Shown here: positions 9,529-19,835 of the stretch, one piece after another
Position numbering within the stretch: position 1 is the stretch's first letter
Layout of the letters: each line of letters opens with the position of its first letter
From: Aurantiochytrium sp. KH105
Lineage: Eukaryota > Sar > Bigyra > Thraustochytrida > Thraustochytriidae
Length of the DNA: 64,000 nucleotides
Assembly (NCBI GenBank): GCA_003116975.1
Contig: BGKB01000014.1
Span: forward strand, 80,601-144,600
Direction of reading: 5' to 3'
Notes under the pieces: model-generated
The model's database searches: none
Seen by the model: only the letters and a program-made list of their open reading frames with translations
Told to the model about the DNA's origin: nothing
Translations under genes and position numbers: made by a program

Positions 9529-10431
9529 ATGCTGCGCAAGATCGAGTGCGCCGCCGTGGCGCAGCGGCTGGCCGCGCAGGCGCGCAGCCGGCTGAGCGGC
9601 GCCAACGCGGGCCTGGCGACCGGCAAGCGCGTGTGCGCCGTCCAGGTGGGCGGCGAGCAGCAGGCGTGGTACGTCAATGCGCGCAAGCACGCGGAGCGGC
9701 TCGCGCTCAAGGAGCTCGGCGTCAGCTGGGAGACCAAGACCATGGACGCAGACTCCACGGCGAACGAGATCATGTCCACGGTCGCAGCGCTCAACAACGA
9801 CCCGTCCGTGGCCGGTGTTTTGGTGGTGCGACCCGTTCCAGAGCAGCTCTCCATCAACCTCTTGCAGCAAGCAGTACATCCGCTCAAGGACATCGAGGGC
9901 ATGCACCCCAACTCGATTGGGCGCGTCGTCTACGGCAGCAAGCTCCAAGGCGCAATTCTCTGGCCTTGCACGGCCAAGGCCTCCGTTGAGGTGTTGCGCC
10001 AGGGTCTCCTCGACTTCGAGGGCACCGACAGTTTGGCTGGAGTCGAGGTTCTCGTTGTTGGCAACTCCGATGTCCTTGTCAAGCCCATGGTCTCCATTCT
10101 CCATGGCGAAGGTGCCACCGTGACGGTGTGCCACCCTCACATGGCCAACTTTGCCGCGTACACGCGGTCGGCTGACGTGGTCGTCTCAAGTGCTAACCTT
10201 GGTCATCATACCATTTCCGGGGACATGCTCAAGCCAGGGGCGATTCTCCTCGACCTCGGCATGAACGTTGCCGATGGAAAGTTTGTCGGTGGCGATGTGG
10301 ACTTGAATTCCTGCGGCCACATCAAGGCCTACTCTTCCCTCGCTCACGGCATTGGCCGCGTCCGTTCCGCTGTCATGTGCGACAATCTCGCTCAGGCCAT
10401 CCTTGAGCTCCGCAAGACTTCGTCCGCATGA
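9529..10431 (+). CDS. FolD/MTHFD-family protein with altered catalytic residues
   Basis: This 300-residue protein has the length and two-domain layout of FolD, the bifunctional methylenetetrahydrofolate dehydrogenase/cyclohydrolase. Seen: GKRVCAVQVGG with YVNAR near residue 50, GVLVVRPVPEQL, KDIEGMHPNSIGR, WPCTAKAS, VEVLVVGNSDVLVKP, ATVTVCHPHM, GAILLDLGMN and GGDVD, in family order. By eye against human MTHFD1 numbering, Tyr52 is kept. Lys56 becomes Arg, Gln100 becomes Val and Asp125 becomes Glu. The nucleotide-binding GRSxxVGxP reads GNSDVLVKP, and PVPGGVGP reads SLAHGIGRV. The fold is clear, but ordinary cyclohydrolase activity is unlikely. It may be a pseudoenzyme or use another substrate. 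ATG at 9529 gives the full N-terminus and no targeting peptide is obvious. Confidence 0.8.
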   Translation: MLRKIECAAVAQRLAAQARSRLSGANAGLATGKRVCAVQVGGEQQAWYVNARKHAERLALKELGVSWETKTMDADSTANEIMSTVAALNNDPSVAGVLVVRPVPEQLSINLLQQAVHPLKDIEGMHPNSIGRVVYGSKLQGAILWPCTAKASVEVLRQGLLDFEGTDSLAGVEVLVVGNSDVLVKPMVSILHGEGATVTVCHPHMANFAAYTRSADVVVSSANLGHHTISGDMLKPGAILLDLGMNVADGKFVGGDVDLNSCGHIKAYSSLAHGIGRVRSAVMCDNLAQAILELRKTSSA

Positions 10432-11515
10432 CCGACCGATCGCGTCGCGTCATGAGACCGATTGTCACGAACCTTATTCGCCCGTCGGGGTCCCTTCAAG
10501 TTGATATAGAACTTTAAAGATACTAGCTAGTGTGTGTACTTACTTTTGGTGTGACGATTCGTGACGCCTCCATTTCAGAAGGGTCCCCGGAACTCCGCCA
10601 AAGGACCTACCTTGGGGGATTAGCTGGTCACTGGCGGGCAGAGCGAGCTCGCCGCGGTCCGGTTTCACGGTGTGCGTATGTGTTTTCCTTCGAGTTGCCC
10701 ATACTATACCGTCCTCGCTCGCAACAAAGAAAAGGGGATTGCGCGAACCATCAAGCGGGTAGCTGCTGCTGCTGCTGCTGCTACTACTGCGGTGGGCCTC
10801 TCCACTGCTTCAAAAACTACGGTTCTCCCTGCAATAGAAACCCCGCAGCTTGGCGCCAATAGCGCGCGCCGCCCTCCTGATGCCCCCATCTTAATGCGAG
10901 TGTGGGGTCATCGGCCCCGAGTGAAAGCGCGCGGCCCCTCCCAGAGGCGCGCCGAGGGCGCACACTGGTCCTGGAAGAACAGGCTGGCAAAACGGAGCAA
11001 ACAACGCACCCGAAGGCCGCAACAGACACCTATCGATCGACCGCAGGTAACCTAACCTCCCCGCTCGGTACGTACGCCGTGCTGGCGCTTCTCCGGGCGC
11101 GCTGGCGTTGCCATGCGCAGCTGCTCCCGTGGTCGGGCTGCACGCTCGCTCGCCATGCGGCAGCCAGCGCCCGGGAGCCCGACCTCGAAGGCTCGCGCGG
11201 AATGCATGCGCGATGAGAGAGATTGTAGTGCAGCAGAAACAGCGGTTGGCGCACGGTAGACACAAGCAGACGCTTGTGCACCTGCTCGCTGGCTTGACTG
11301 GGTGACATGGCCCTGGCTGCCTGGCCGGCCGGCCGGCCGGGGCGGCCCGCCACGTCTCGAGAGCGTCTTGGGCGATGAGCGAATGATTGTTCGGCTCGAA
11401 GAATGTTGTCGCACGACCGACCAGCTAGCTAACTAACTGACAACCGTCTTCGGTACGGACTCCTGCTTTTCCGTGGACGTCTGACATACCGCAGAAAACA
11501 AAGCTTTTGGCAACC
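10432..11515. promoter_or_regulatory. Spacer and likely 5' leader of the four-exon membrane-protein gene
   Basis: No coding gene is supported. A CTG run lies at about 10764-10783. A candidate leader intron has a GTACGT donor at 11068, CTAAC branch motifs at 11429-11437 and a CAG acceptor ending at 11494, 21 bases before the ATG. This matches the splice signals of the coding introns that follow. GGCC palindromes (CCGGCCGGCCGG) occur near 11325-11340. Confidence 0.4.
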
Positions 11516-12734
11516 ATGGGCCTCGACCGCCTCTTTTACAACCCGGACCTTGACTGGCACACCAATGCCGTCATCTGGTGGGCCTGGGAGTCCATTGTGC
11601 ACCACATGTACTTCATCGTGCTCTTCGTACGTTCAAATTTGCGCAAAGTCAAAAGAGAAAGCTTGAAGCTCCAACGCTAACCGTTTCTGTCGCCTTTCCT
11701 CGTCAATTATCGATGCGCAGCTGCAGCGCCAGCTCTCCGAGACCTGGGAGACCGGTGAGCTCTGTACGTTTGCCTCCTTCACCTTGCGCCGCTCTCCCCA
11801 CGCGTGACTCACACGACACTAACACTGACATAACATACTGACGAACAATATCCGTTTGCTACACATTTTAAACCTATAGGGCGTCTGAACATGGAAAAGG
11901 AGTGCGCCTTCTTTGCCAACCTTTTTGTACGTGAAGCGTTGGGCTAAAAATCCATTGCGCAAGAATTGACTTACTAACACGAGTGCAATGCATCGATATG
12001 CTTGATGATATACACAGGGTGGTGACGCGCGCCTCTGCGCCGATGCGACCATGACCCTCTTCTCGGGTATCTGGTTTGACACGGACAAGCCGACCCCGGA
12101 GCAGAAGAACTGGGTGGGCCGCATGGTGACCAACTTTCAGCACAGCGAGGCCATTCTTCACTTCACCATCGTCATCTCTGGTCTCATCCTCGTCTTCTAC
12201 CTGGCCTTCCAGACCAAAGAGCGCGGCGTCAACAAGGCCCCGCTCATCCTTCGCTGGATCTTCTTTGCTGCCCTCTTCTTTGAGACCTACACCATGTGCT
12301 GGCCGTACCTCTTTCTCTTTGGCTGGGCCTGGGACGGCGTCACCCCGAACCCCAAGTCCCCCATCGTCGACACTCTTGTTGGCCTTGGCTCTGACGATCC
12401 CTACATGGACGGCATCCAGATGGGCGCCTCCCTCATTACCATGTTCTGGGTTTCCGTCGTCGTGCTCATTCTCGACGCCTGGGCCATGTACCGCGCCGGC
12501 GAGTACGCTCTTGGCCGCTCTGGTGCCGCGACTCTCTTCCACATGTCCGTCCACGCCGTCTGCACGGCAGCCTTCTTTTACTACGCCAACGAGTTCTTCC
12601 AGCCTGGCGCGCGTGGCAGCGATGGCAAGCCCACTCTCGCGACCCTGACGCTCGACTGGCTCCACGGCCTCTATGGCAACGAGGGCCACATCTCCATGGT
12701 CGATGTTGCGTCTCTGCACAAGAAGGGTGCGTAA
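11516..12734 (+). CDS. Four-exon multi-span membrane protein, unknown family
   Basis: Exons are 11516-11626, 11721-11763, 11880-11926 and 12018-12734, giving 305 residues. The three introns (94, 116 and 91 bp) all start with GTACGT. They contain CGCTAAC, CACTAAC and TACTAAC respectively, 39-56 bases before an AG acceptor, and the reading frame closes exactly. The second donor could instead be GTGAGC at 11755, which would remove three residues (exchanging ELW...R for R) without changing phase. The protein opens MGLDRLFYNPDLDWHTNAVI. It has a Trp/His-rich segment near residue 20, hydrophobic helices at about residues 110-130, 145-175, 200-222 and 235-260, and many aromatic residues. I do not recognise the family. 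Candidates are a bacteriorhodopsin-sized transporter or an organelle membrane protein. Function is not assigned. Confidence 0.8.
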
Positions 12735-13157
12735 GATGCCCGCTCGCTCGTTCGCTCCCAACCTCTCTAGAAAGCGGTTGCACTGTGCCGGTCACGGTCT
12801 GCGACCGTTTCTATCGACTTCTCACCGTAGCTAGTTAGACTATATCCATCAGTTGCGTCGAGTCGTAGGTCTGAACCTTGAAAACTCTTGGCCTCGAAGA
12901 TTCGGCTTCATTCTACAGAACCTCTCGCTCGATAAAAAGAGACGTGTCTATTATCCTAACCCAGACCAATTTTGTGCGCTCAGCTGCTTGTTGGTGATTC
13001 GAGAATCTCGACAAAAGAGAGTGCGAATTCTTGAGTCAGCCAGGCGAGACAACGGTATCGCATTCTTCATTTACCTTGGCAGTAGGCTCATAAATTTAAA
13101 ATTCGTCTCAATGTCAGCCTAGCTTCTTTTCTGACCTGACAGATGCCAGCGTTTCGT
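12735..13157. other. Convergent spacer
   Basis: This 420-base AT-richer stretch lies between two genes whose 3' ends face each other. It should hold both 3' UTRs. Nothing else is seen. Confidence 0.5.
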
Positions 13158-16100
13158 TCAAGTTCTAGATGACAACCATGCAGCAAAGTCTCTATGGCCA
13201 GCTTGGGCAGCCACCTGCGCCGCAGTGAGTCCCTCTGCATCTGTGGCATTTGCATTGGCACCAGATGCTAAAAGCAACTCGGCCATCTCACGCTGGCCAG
13301 CGGCTGCCGCCTCGTGTAGTGGCAAGCGTCCATGAAGTTGCGTCGAAGGTTTCACCTTGCCTTGTGCAAGAAGACGGCGAGCTTGATGAACATTTCCAAA
13401 TTTTGCATACACCAGCAAAGTCTCCACCTCGGCATCGTGAAGCAAGGCCAATGATTGCTTGCGCTCTGCAGCCTGCTGAGATCGAAGGGACTTCGCCTCG
13501 CTGGCTTCGTTCTCGCCTGGCTGACTCGGGCTCGAACGCATTGGCCGAGCTGACATTAACTGAGATGCAGAGCGTGAGGGACGCAAAGTCTTTCGCTTCG
13601 TTCCGCCCCGCTTGCTGCAATTACTTGGCGTCGTACACACGTAGCTTTCATTACTGCCTGCGTCGCGAAAGTTGGCTACCTCTGTAGATAGCGCGTCGAG
13701 GAACGAGAGATTGGCGTTTATCGTGCTGCGCTGAGCACACGTTTTCCTCTTTTGTCTCGTATTTACGGTATGATGGTGACTCAACCGTTCAATTTGCGAA
13801 TCCCCAATGCGGTCCAGCGGGCGCTGCCTCGCGACCGATGGCCCCGATTTACGAAGCGGAGCAAGTGCACTGACTTTCACACTCTGTCGTTGCCCGGTCT
13901 TGTTAAGCGTTTTCTTGCGCTTTGGTGTTTTTGTCATCCGTCGTTTGGAGTTGGAACCAAGCGATGACTTGAAGGAGGGAACCGACTCCAGCTGTAGCCG
14001 GGGCCTCGACGTAGCACGTGTCAAGTCCTCGCCTGATGTACCTTCAGTGGGCACCTTTCTGCTATGCCTCCGTCCATCCTTGGATGCCCGTTTCTGCAAT
14101 TTCTTCGCAATCCCTTCTTTTGATGTGCCCTTTTCGGTTCTGTCCTCTCGAGACTCATCCCAATCATCGACGTCGCTATCGTCATCTTCTTCTTCCACGT
14201 TGGTAAGGCCTGCTCGCTTGCGTTCTGCCGTTCGTCGGCGCGATGGTGGGCGAGAATGCAAGGCTCCACTGCCTGGAGCATCGGAGACAGTATGCATGCT
14301 TGGCGAAAGCATGTCCAAAACGCTTCTGGAGCTTTGCGATGGCTCTTGCTCGCGAGACAGTAAAGGATTTACGTCGTCGTGGACCCCATAACTCAGCCTT
14401 CGAAGCATTCGTCCAGCGGCCGTTTTCACTTTGCTCAGGATCTCTGGATTAAGGTTCGTCAAGAGGTCCTGGTCCCACGCGCGGCTGGGATCGTGCTTGG
14501 CAATTTCGCAGGCTACACAAGACAAATCAATACTGTACACTCTGGTCTTGCCGTGTCTGGGGCATTCCCCGTATCCCTGACTTACCGAAAAGGAGATTTC
14601 GTCGAGCGCCTCGTCGCGAAACGCGCGGTCAGCCATGTTGACGAACTCTTCCCAGGAAATGAGCCCCGATGCATCAACGTCGTATCGCTCAAACTTTTCA
14701 TTCGCTCGTGCAGAGGCACCTAACCACATGCAGAGATGCGCGTGCATTTCGCGCAAAGACCAGTCTGCAAAAGCTTTGCTGTAGATGGCGCGCGGATCTT
14801 CCAGAGTCTGACGCTGTCGCACGTACGCTCGGAGCTCCGCAGCATCGAGACGCCCATTCTGGTCAATGTCAATGCACGCCCAAATACGCGCGTACGCTCG
14901 GAAGCGGAGGTACCGTCGCACTACTGCGTCTTTCTTCACCCGGCGCGAGAACAACCCAAGCGACCATGCCTTGGCCGCTGATGCATTATCACACTCACTT
15001 GTCTTCTCCGTCGCCTGGACTTCGACGCCGTCTTCATGAGGCACCAAGGAGCTGGTCTGCAGGGCGAGCTCCTTGGCTCTGTGCTGTAGGTAGAGCAAAA
15101 AGGTATCCTTGGTGAAAACCATGCACTCTGACGCGCGCCGGCGCGCAATTCTGCTCAGATTACCATCTTGCATGTCGTCGGCAAAGGTCTTCATACGAGG
15201 ATCCTGCAGCATTGCCACGATTGTCGCCCAGTCGAGCTCGTCCTCTCCTGCATCTGCCGCGCCTGCAGATTGGGCAAGTAAAGATGTCGTTGATGTTTCT
15301 GTCTCGCTGGTTCCCTGTGCATCGTCACGCAAATTCTGGTTTGCGTGGTTCTGGTTCTTGGCGCGCTTCATTGCTTCTGCAATTAAAGTAGCGCGAGACA
15401 CGGGAAGACCCTCACAGGCTTCTTGGACGTCTTCGAAGAACGCCGCGGCCTGCTCCCATGCTTCCGCGGAATCGAGGACCACAGAAGCCCCCGCGCCTGC
15501 ATGGCCCATGGCGACCACCTCCTGAATCACCTGCGAAGTTTCTTTCAAAATGGGGGCCTGACCATGAAGTCTCTCCGTTTCTCTTCCCTGATGGAAGGGT
15601 CTCCGTGCTGCATGCGCTCGCCATCGTTGTGAAGGTCTTGTTTCAGATACATCCGTGCTGGGGAGAGTGCCAGGAGGACCATCGCTTGCTTGGCCGTTTC
15701 CGGTGCCTTGGGCCATACTTTTGTCGCCATCGTCATCACTTTTTGACGCCAATCGCTGCTGGCCTGCCACGATGCTCGAAATCCATGATTCCGGCAGAGG
15801 GCGGACGTCAAAATAGTTGGGCGGCAGATGCAAAACAGCTCCGTCGACTGCAAGGGGCATGCCCGGGTCGAGCTCGGTGAGATGAAGACCATCTCGAATG
15901 ATTCCAATCGCACAGCGAAGGAGTGGCGCCTCTCCATGGCCGCTTGCCGCTTCTGAAGAAGGATGCAAGCGCAGGTCAAAGTTGACGAGGCTGTGTCTTG
16001 CGAACGAGGCGAGAAAGCGCGTCAAAAAGAGCTCGCCGTGATATTCGATGGACTGAGGCATTTCTTCCTTGTCAACACCCTCGTGCCTCGAAAGCTTTAC

Positions 16101-19100
16101 CACCAGCGGTTGCATGAAGAGCTGTTGCAGGCCAACTCTGCTAGCCATAAAGTAATGAACACGAATCTGACGGACAGTGCATACCGAGTCTTTTCCTGTG
16201 CCTCGTGAGACAGGAATGCTCACAGTCCCAGCCCAGGGATGGAACCTGTACTGCAGGTCAAGCTTTTCACCAGGAAGACCAACAATGTCTCGCAAAAAGA
16301 TCGTGAGACGGAACTGAAGTCGAGCATGAGCCGGGTTGAGTTTGGTTTCTCGAGCGTCTTTTGCTGCTGCAACGCCTGCTGTGGTGGATGTCATCTTTAG
16401 CGACTCTGTTTTTGGCCGATACATGTCTTCTTCAGACCCGCAAAAAATATATCCAGCCCGCGACCCAGGCTTGGCGCCGTAGCTTGGGGCTCCTGGAATA
16501 ATGATTTTCGGTTGCGAATCTCCATCGTACACCTCTGTCTGTCCTGCGTTGCGTTCCGAGTCGGCGCGAGCTCGAGCATCTTGGCCCGAGCTTGCCACAC
16601 GCTCGAGCAAGGCCCGCGTTGAAGGGTTGGTGGGGTCTTTGACATTTGCTTTTTTCTTCCTTGCATTGACCTTGGTCCTGGAGGCCTTTGCGGGTGTCTC
16701 AGCTCGAGTTGGACTGCGGACTTGATTTCCATGATTTTTCTGCGCACGGATATTCTGCGGAAGCCACGAGGCTCCAATTTCTTTTCCAGTATGGACTAGA
16801 GTTTCGTTGGCTTCCCAAAGAGCATGACAGAGTTTACAGACCTGGAACGAGTTCCCCACAGCAGCGGAGGACCCAGGCACAAGGATTCCGTTTTCGAATC
16901 GAGATTCATTCCGCGCAAAAAGACAATTGTCAAAAGCAACAACGCGGCGCCCGCGAAGCATAAGCTGCGTCCTTAGAACTCGAGCTAGAACACTCGTCAT
17001 TTCAAAGTTGGTTTTCGCTGCGGACTCTTCAGGCTTTTTCTGTTTTGGATTATCCGGCTTTTTTCGTTTCTGTTCCGAAGTACTGATTTCGTTGCTTCCC
17101 TCCGCGGAGGTAGCTTCGCTGACTGTCGGAAATTGCTCCACTGCTGAAGACGTCGCAGCCGATACCTGATTTGTATCACGGGGACGACAAGGGACTTTCT
17201 CGTCGGGGAGAATCGGCCTGCTGCACATCGCACAAAGACGACGCGTTCCATTTGCGCGTAAAGAACGAGCACCGTTGCGTTCGTACCCATGTTGACGCCG
17301 GACATACTGTCTTCTTTGCTTGTTGTGCACTTCTTCGTCTTCTGAATCGTAGTAATCCCCTTGCGCTTCGCGACGATGGCGAATTTCGAGTTCGACTTGA
17401 TGGGCCTCGCGATACGCTTCGGGGGTCAACTCAAAGCCTCGTACATTGGTGAGAATCCACTCGTCGCTCTTGGATCGCATTAAGTCACACTGAAGTTGCT
17501 CAAAGGCAAACTTGCGAAGTCCATATTCGCGCCCGATGGACGCTTCGAGGTGGCGCGCAATGCGCGTGAGCGCCTCGTGTACCTGGCTGACAGCCACATT
17601 TGCAACTTTGAAGATTGTAGTTTTGTCCGTATCCGCAGAGCCCGGGCAAAACCATTCGGAGAGTAAACGTTCCTCGAAGAAATGCTGTGCTTGTGGCACT
17701 GTGACTAAACGCTCATCTGAGCTGTCCTCATTTTGATTTTTTGAGTTTTGCGTCGATTGGCCATGGTCATGGCGAAGAACGTCCGCGTCTTGTCGCGCAT
17801 GCGCGTCTCTGCTGGCCTCTCGAAAAGTGCGTGAAGCGGTAATATTGACAACGATAGGCAGCTTGTCACGGCGCCACGTCGCGCGATAAACGGACGGCTT
17901 GGCCCCTTTGGGGTTCACAAATCTCTGCACCACGCAGATGTTCGGGCGTTGTTCTAGTCTACCGAGAAGTGTTGCAGCATTCACAAGTCGTGTCTCCGAG
18001 CCCTCAACATGAAGCCAAGACGGGAACTTGAGAACGGCCACAATTGGTTCGTGCTCGACGCCAACAGGGCGTGCTTCTGCAAGCCACTTTTTACATAGCG
18101 TTTCCTCCCACGCATCAGCCTCGAGAGAACTTGTCACCATTCCCTGGGCCTTGGAGCTGAAACGTAGCAAAACGCGTCGCCCCTGCCTTCCAAAGACGGC
18201 AGTGTCAGGCATGCGAACGTGAAGCACGCCATCACGGCGGTGTCGTCGGAGCCCGTTTTGCACGCCAGCGCCTGATGCATGCTTTCGCGTCAGACTACTT
18301 TTTGGCTTGCTGGAAAGCGGCTGAAGATGAAAAAGCATCCCGGGGCCAGGGCCAAATGGCAGACCATCGTAATATGACCTTTCCGCATGAATTCGCGATG
18401 GACCTACCTCGCGCACGACGGGCCGCGTTGGTGCTTCGCCCTTTGCTTGCAGCTTGAGCTCCTCGTTGTGTCGTGAAAAGAGAGCATTTTCGTCGAGTTC
18501 ATCGCTACTTTCGTCATCGGAGAGAGCGGTAAAGAAAACTGTCTCTGGCCTGGTGGGACGATCGTTCTGACCGTGCTCGTTTACGTCGCTGTCGTTTTCT
18601 TCAGAATCACTCGAAGCTACTTTTTCCGTCCCGAGCTGATCGTCACGCCGTCGACCATTGCTTACGTCATCGTTATCGTCGCTGTCGTCGTCGTAGTTGC
18701 TGTCTTCAGCAAACGCCTGGCTATCGTCGTCGTTGCCATCGTGGTAGTGGTGTTTGTCGACGTTTCCGTCGTCGTCGTCAGCATCTACAACAGCTTCACC
18801 TTTGCACGTCGCGGTTGCAAGGTCACTTTCGCTGACGAAATCATCTTCTTCGCAATCTTTGCTACTCTCGTCGCGGTCCACATAGCTGTTGGTGTTGTAC
18901 GGAGAGGCTTGCTGACTTTCTGGGCCCCTGAATGCCTGGTGCTGGTGCTGCGCAATATCTGTCTTGCCAGGACCGCAGAACGATGCGCCGGAGGGGATCG
19001 CAAAGCACTCTTCGTCATCGCGCGGCGACGCCATCGCTCGCGCCCATGCGTTTCTGGCGCCAGCCTGCAACCCCCCTCCTCCTCCTCCGGTGCCCAACGC

Positions 19101-19148
19101 GCGCAGAGAGATTTGCTCGCTTTTACCAACCACCTGCTCGCGTTGCAT
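13158..19148 (-). CDS. Giant protein with two EF-hands and C-terminal ankyrin repeats
   Basis: This single-exon protein is 1996 residues from the ATG at 19148. Alternatives are ATG 19034 (1958 residues, good context) and ATG 19451 (2097 residues). The last would add a low-complexity Gly/Arg stretch that looks like translated promoter, and the frame beyond opens only with GTG. Order of parts: an Asp/Glu/Ser-rich acidic N-terminal quarter; a conserved-looking globular block containing LGRLEQRPNICVVQRF; a CxxC pair (RLCAMCSRPILPDEKVPC) that may bind zinc; and a beta-rich segment near residues 1000-1200 with C2-like hydrophobic strands. Two canonical EF-hand loops follow, DIDQNGRLDAAE and DVDASGLISWEE (about residues 1420-1505). 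A basic serine-rich linker comes next, then ankyrin repeats in the last 85 residues (GRLPLHEAAAAGQREMAELLLASG). It is probably a calcium-responsive scaffold. The family is not recognised. Confidence 0.8.
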   Translation of the reverse strand: MQREQVVGKSEQISLRALGTGGGGGGLQAGARNAWARAMASPRDDEECFAIPSGASFCGPGKTDIAQHQHQAFRGPESQQASPYNTNSYVDRDESSKDCEEDDFVSESDLATATCKGEAVVDADDDDGNVDKHHYHDGNDDDSQAFAEDSNYDDDSDDNDDVSNGRRRDDQLGTEKVASSDSEENDSDVNEHGQNDRPTRPETVFFTALSDDESSDELDENALFSRHNEELKLQAKGEAPTRPVVREVGPSRIHAERSYYDGLPFGPGPGMLFHLQPLSSKPKSSLTRKHASGAGVQNGLRRHRRDGVLHVRMPDTAVFGRQGRRVLLRFSSKAQGMVTSSLEADAWEETLCKKWLAEARPVGVEHEPIVAVLKFPSWLHVEGSETRLVNAATLLGRLEQRPNICVVQRFVNPKGAKPSVYRATWRRDKLPIVVNITASRTFREASRDAHARQDADVLRHDHGQSTQNSKNQNEDSSDERLVTVPQAQHFFEERLLSEWFCPGSADTDKTTIFKVANVAVSQVHEALTRIARHLEASIGREYGLRKFAFEQLQCDLMRSKSDEWILTNVRGFELTPEAYREAHQVELEIRHRREAQGDYYDSEDEEVHNKQRRQYVRRQHGYERNGARSLRANGTRRLCAMCSRPILPDEKVPCRPRDTNQVSAATSSAVEQFPTVSEATSAEGSNEISTSEQKRKKPDNPKQKKPEESAAKTNFEMTSVLARVLRTQLMLRGRRVVAFDNCLFARNESRFENGILVPGSSAAVGNSFQVCKLCHALWEANETLVHTGKEIGASWLPQNIRAQKNHGNQVRSPTRAETPAKASRTKVNARKKKANVKDPTNPSTRALLERVASSGQDARARADSERNAGQTEVYDGDSQPKIIIPGAPSYGAKPGSRAGYIFCGSEEDMYRPKTESLKMTSTTAGVAAAKDARETKLNPAHARLQFRLTIFLRDIVGLPGEKLDLQYRFHPWAGTVSIPVSRGTGKDSVCTVRQIRVHYFMASRVGLQQLFMQPLVVKLSRHEGVDKEEMPQSIEYHGELFLTRFLASFARHSLVNFDLRLHPSSEAASGHGEAPLLRCAIGIIRDGLHLTELDPGMPLAVDGAVLHLPPNYFDVRPLPESWISSIVAGQQRLASKSDDDGDKSMAQGTGNGQASDGPPGTLPSTDVSETRPSQRWRAHAARRPFHQGRETERLHGQAPILKETSQVIQEVVAMGHAGAGASVVLDSAEAWEQAAAFFEDVQEACEGLPVSRATLIAEAMKRAKNQNHANQNLRDDAQGTSETETSTTSLLAQSAGAADAGEDELDWATIVAMLQDPRMKTFADDMQDGNLSRIARRRASECMVFTKDTFLLYLQHRAKELALQTSSLVPHEDGVEVQATEKTSECDNASAAKAWSLGLFSRRVKKDAVVRRYLRFRAYARIWACIDIDQNGRLDAAELRAYVRQRQTLEDPRAIYSKAFADWSLREMHAHLCMWLGASARANEKFERYDVDASGLISWEEFVNMADRAFRDEALDEISFSVSQGYGECPRHGKTRVYSIDLSCVACEIAKHDPSRAWDQDLLTNLNPEILSKVKTAAGRMLRRLSYGVHDDVNPLLSREQEPSQSSRSVLDMLSPSMHTVSDAPGSGALHSRPPSRRRTAERKRAGLTNVEEEDDDSDVDDWDESREDRTEKGTSKEGIAKKLQKRASKDGRRHSRKVPTEGTSGEDLTRATSRPRLQLESVPSFKSSLGSNSKRRMTKTPKRKKTLNKTGQRQSVKVSALAPLRKSGPSVARQRPLDRIGDSQIERLSHHHTVNTRQKRKTCAQRSTINANLSFLDALSTEVANFRDAGSNESYVCTTPSNCSKRGGTKRKTLRPSRSASQLMSARPMRSSPSQPGENEASEAKSLRSQQAAERKQSLALLHDAEVETLLVYAKFGNVHQARRLLAQGKVKPSTQLHGRLPLHEAAAAGQREMAELLLASGANANATDAEGLTAAQVAAQAGHRDFAAWLSSRT

Positions 19149-19835
19149 CGCACCGCTTTGCAGACTCTTCACTCTTTTACCGTTATGCAAGGCCCAGTAC
19201 ACACCTGGGTCCCCGCGCGTACCAGTCAGCTTTAACCTCCCTCTGTCCCCTCCTCGCCTCCCTCGCTCCCCTTGGGGCACCGACTCGGCCCGGAGCAGCC
19301 CGAACTCGGCGCTGCCGCCCGCGCCCTCTGGCTCGGATCGCGCGTGCGCTCGGGCCGCCGCACACCCTCCCTCCCTCCCTCCCTGCCTCCCTCCCTGCCG
19401 GCGGGGCCAGCGCGTGCACACGCGTGCGGCGGCACGGCGCGGCCCAGCCATCCACAGAGAGAGCACTTTCGCACCTTGCGAACTAGAAAGGTGTGCGCCT
19501 GCCTGCTGCTCTGCTTTATACCACTCGCTCGACTTTAGCGCAGCGAGGTCGGTCGACCCGCCGCCACGCGACGCGCGCAGACTCGCAACGCGGCGCCCCC
19601 GCGCGCGCTCGCTCGCGCACGCCGGGACCGCCGGCGACGCGGCAGGCCCAGCGCGGAGCCGCCGGCGCGCATCGTGCTCGGTCGGGCGCGTGGGCGAGCG
19701 AGCCCTCGGGCGCGTGCGCGCTTGTTATACCTCCTCGCGGCTGCCCCGGCTCGAAGACTTCACGCGCGCGGAGGGCGCAAGGTCGCGCTCGCGGCCTCAT
19801 AAGACGCTCCACAGAGAGAAGGAGAGAAAGGCCTC
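19149..19835. promoter_or_regulatory. Divergent GC-rich spacer
   Basis: This lies between the giant EF-hand gene (minus) and the single-span membrane protein (plus). It is very GC-rich with a CCCT run at about 19366-19398. Long frames here are low-complexity Arg/Ala/Pro and are not supported. Part may be the 5' end of the giant gene if its upstream ATG at 19451 is used. Confidence 0.4.

Noticed and set aside
11755-11763. Alternative GTGAGC donor for the second exon of the membrane-protein gene
   Set aside because: In phase and possible, but GTACGT nine bases later matches the other two donors of the same gene.
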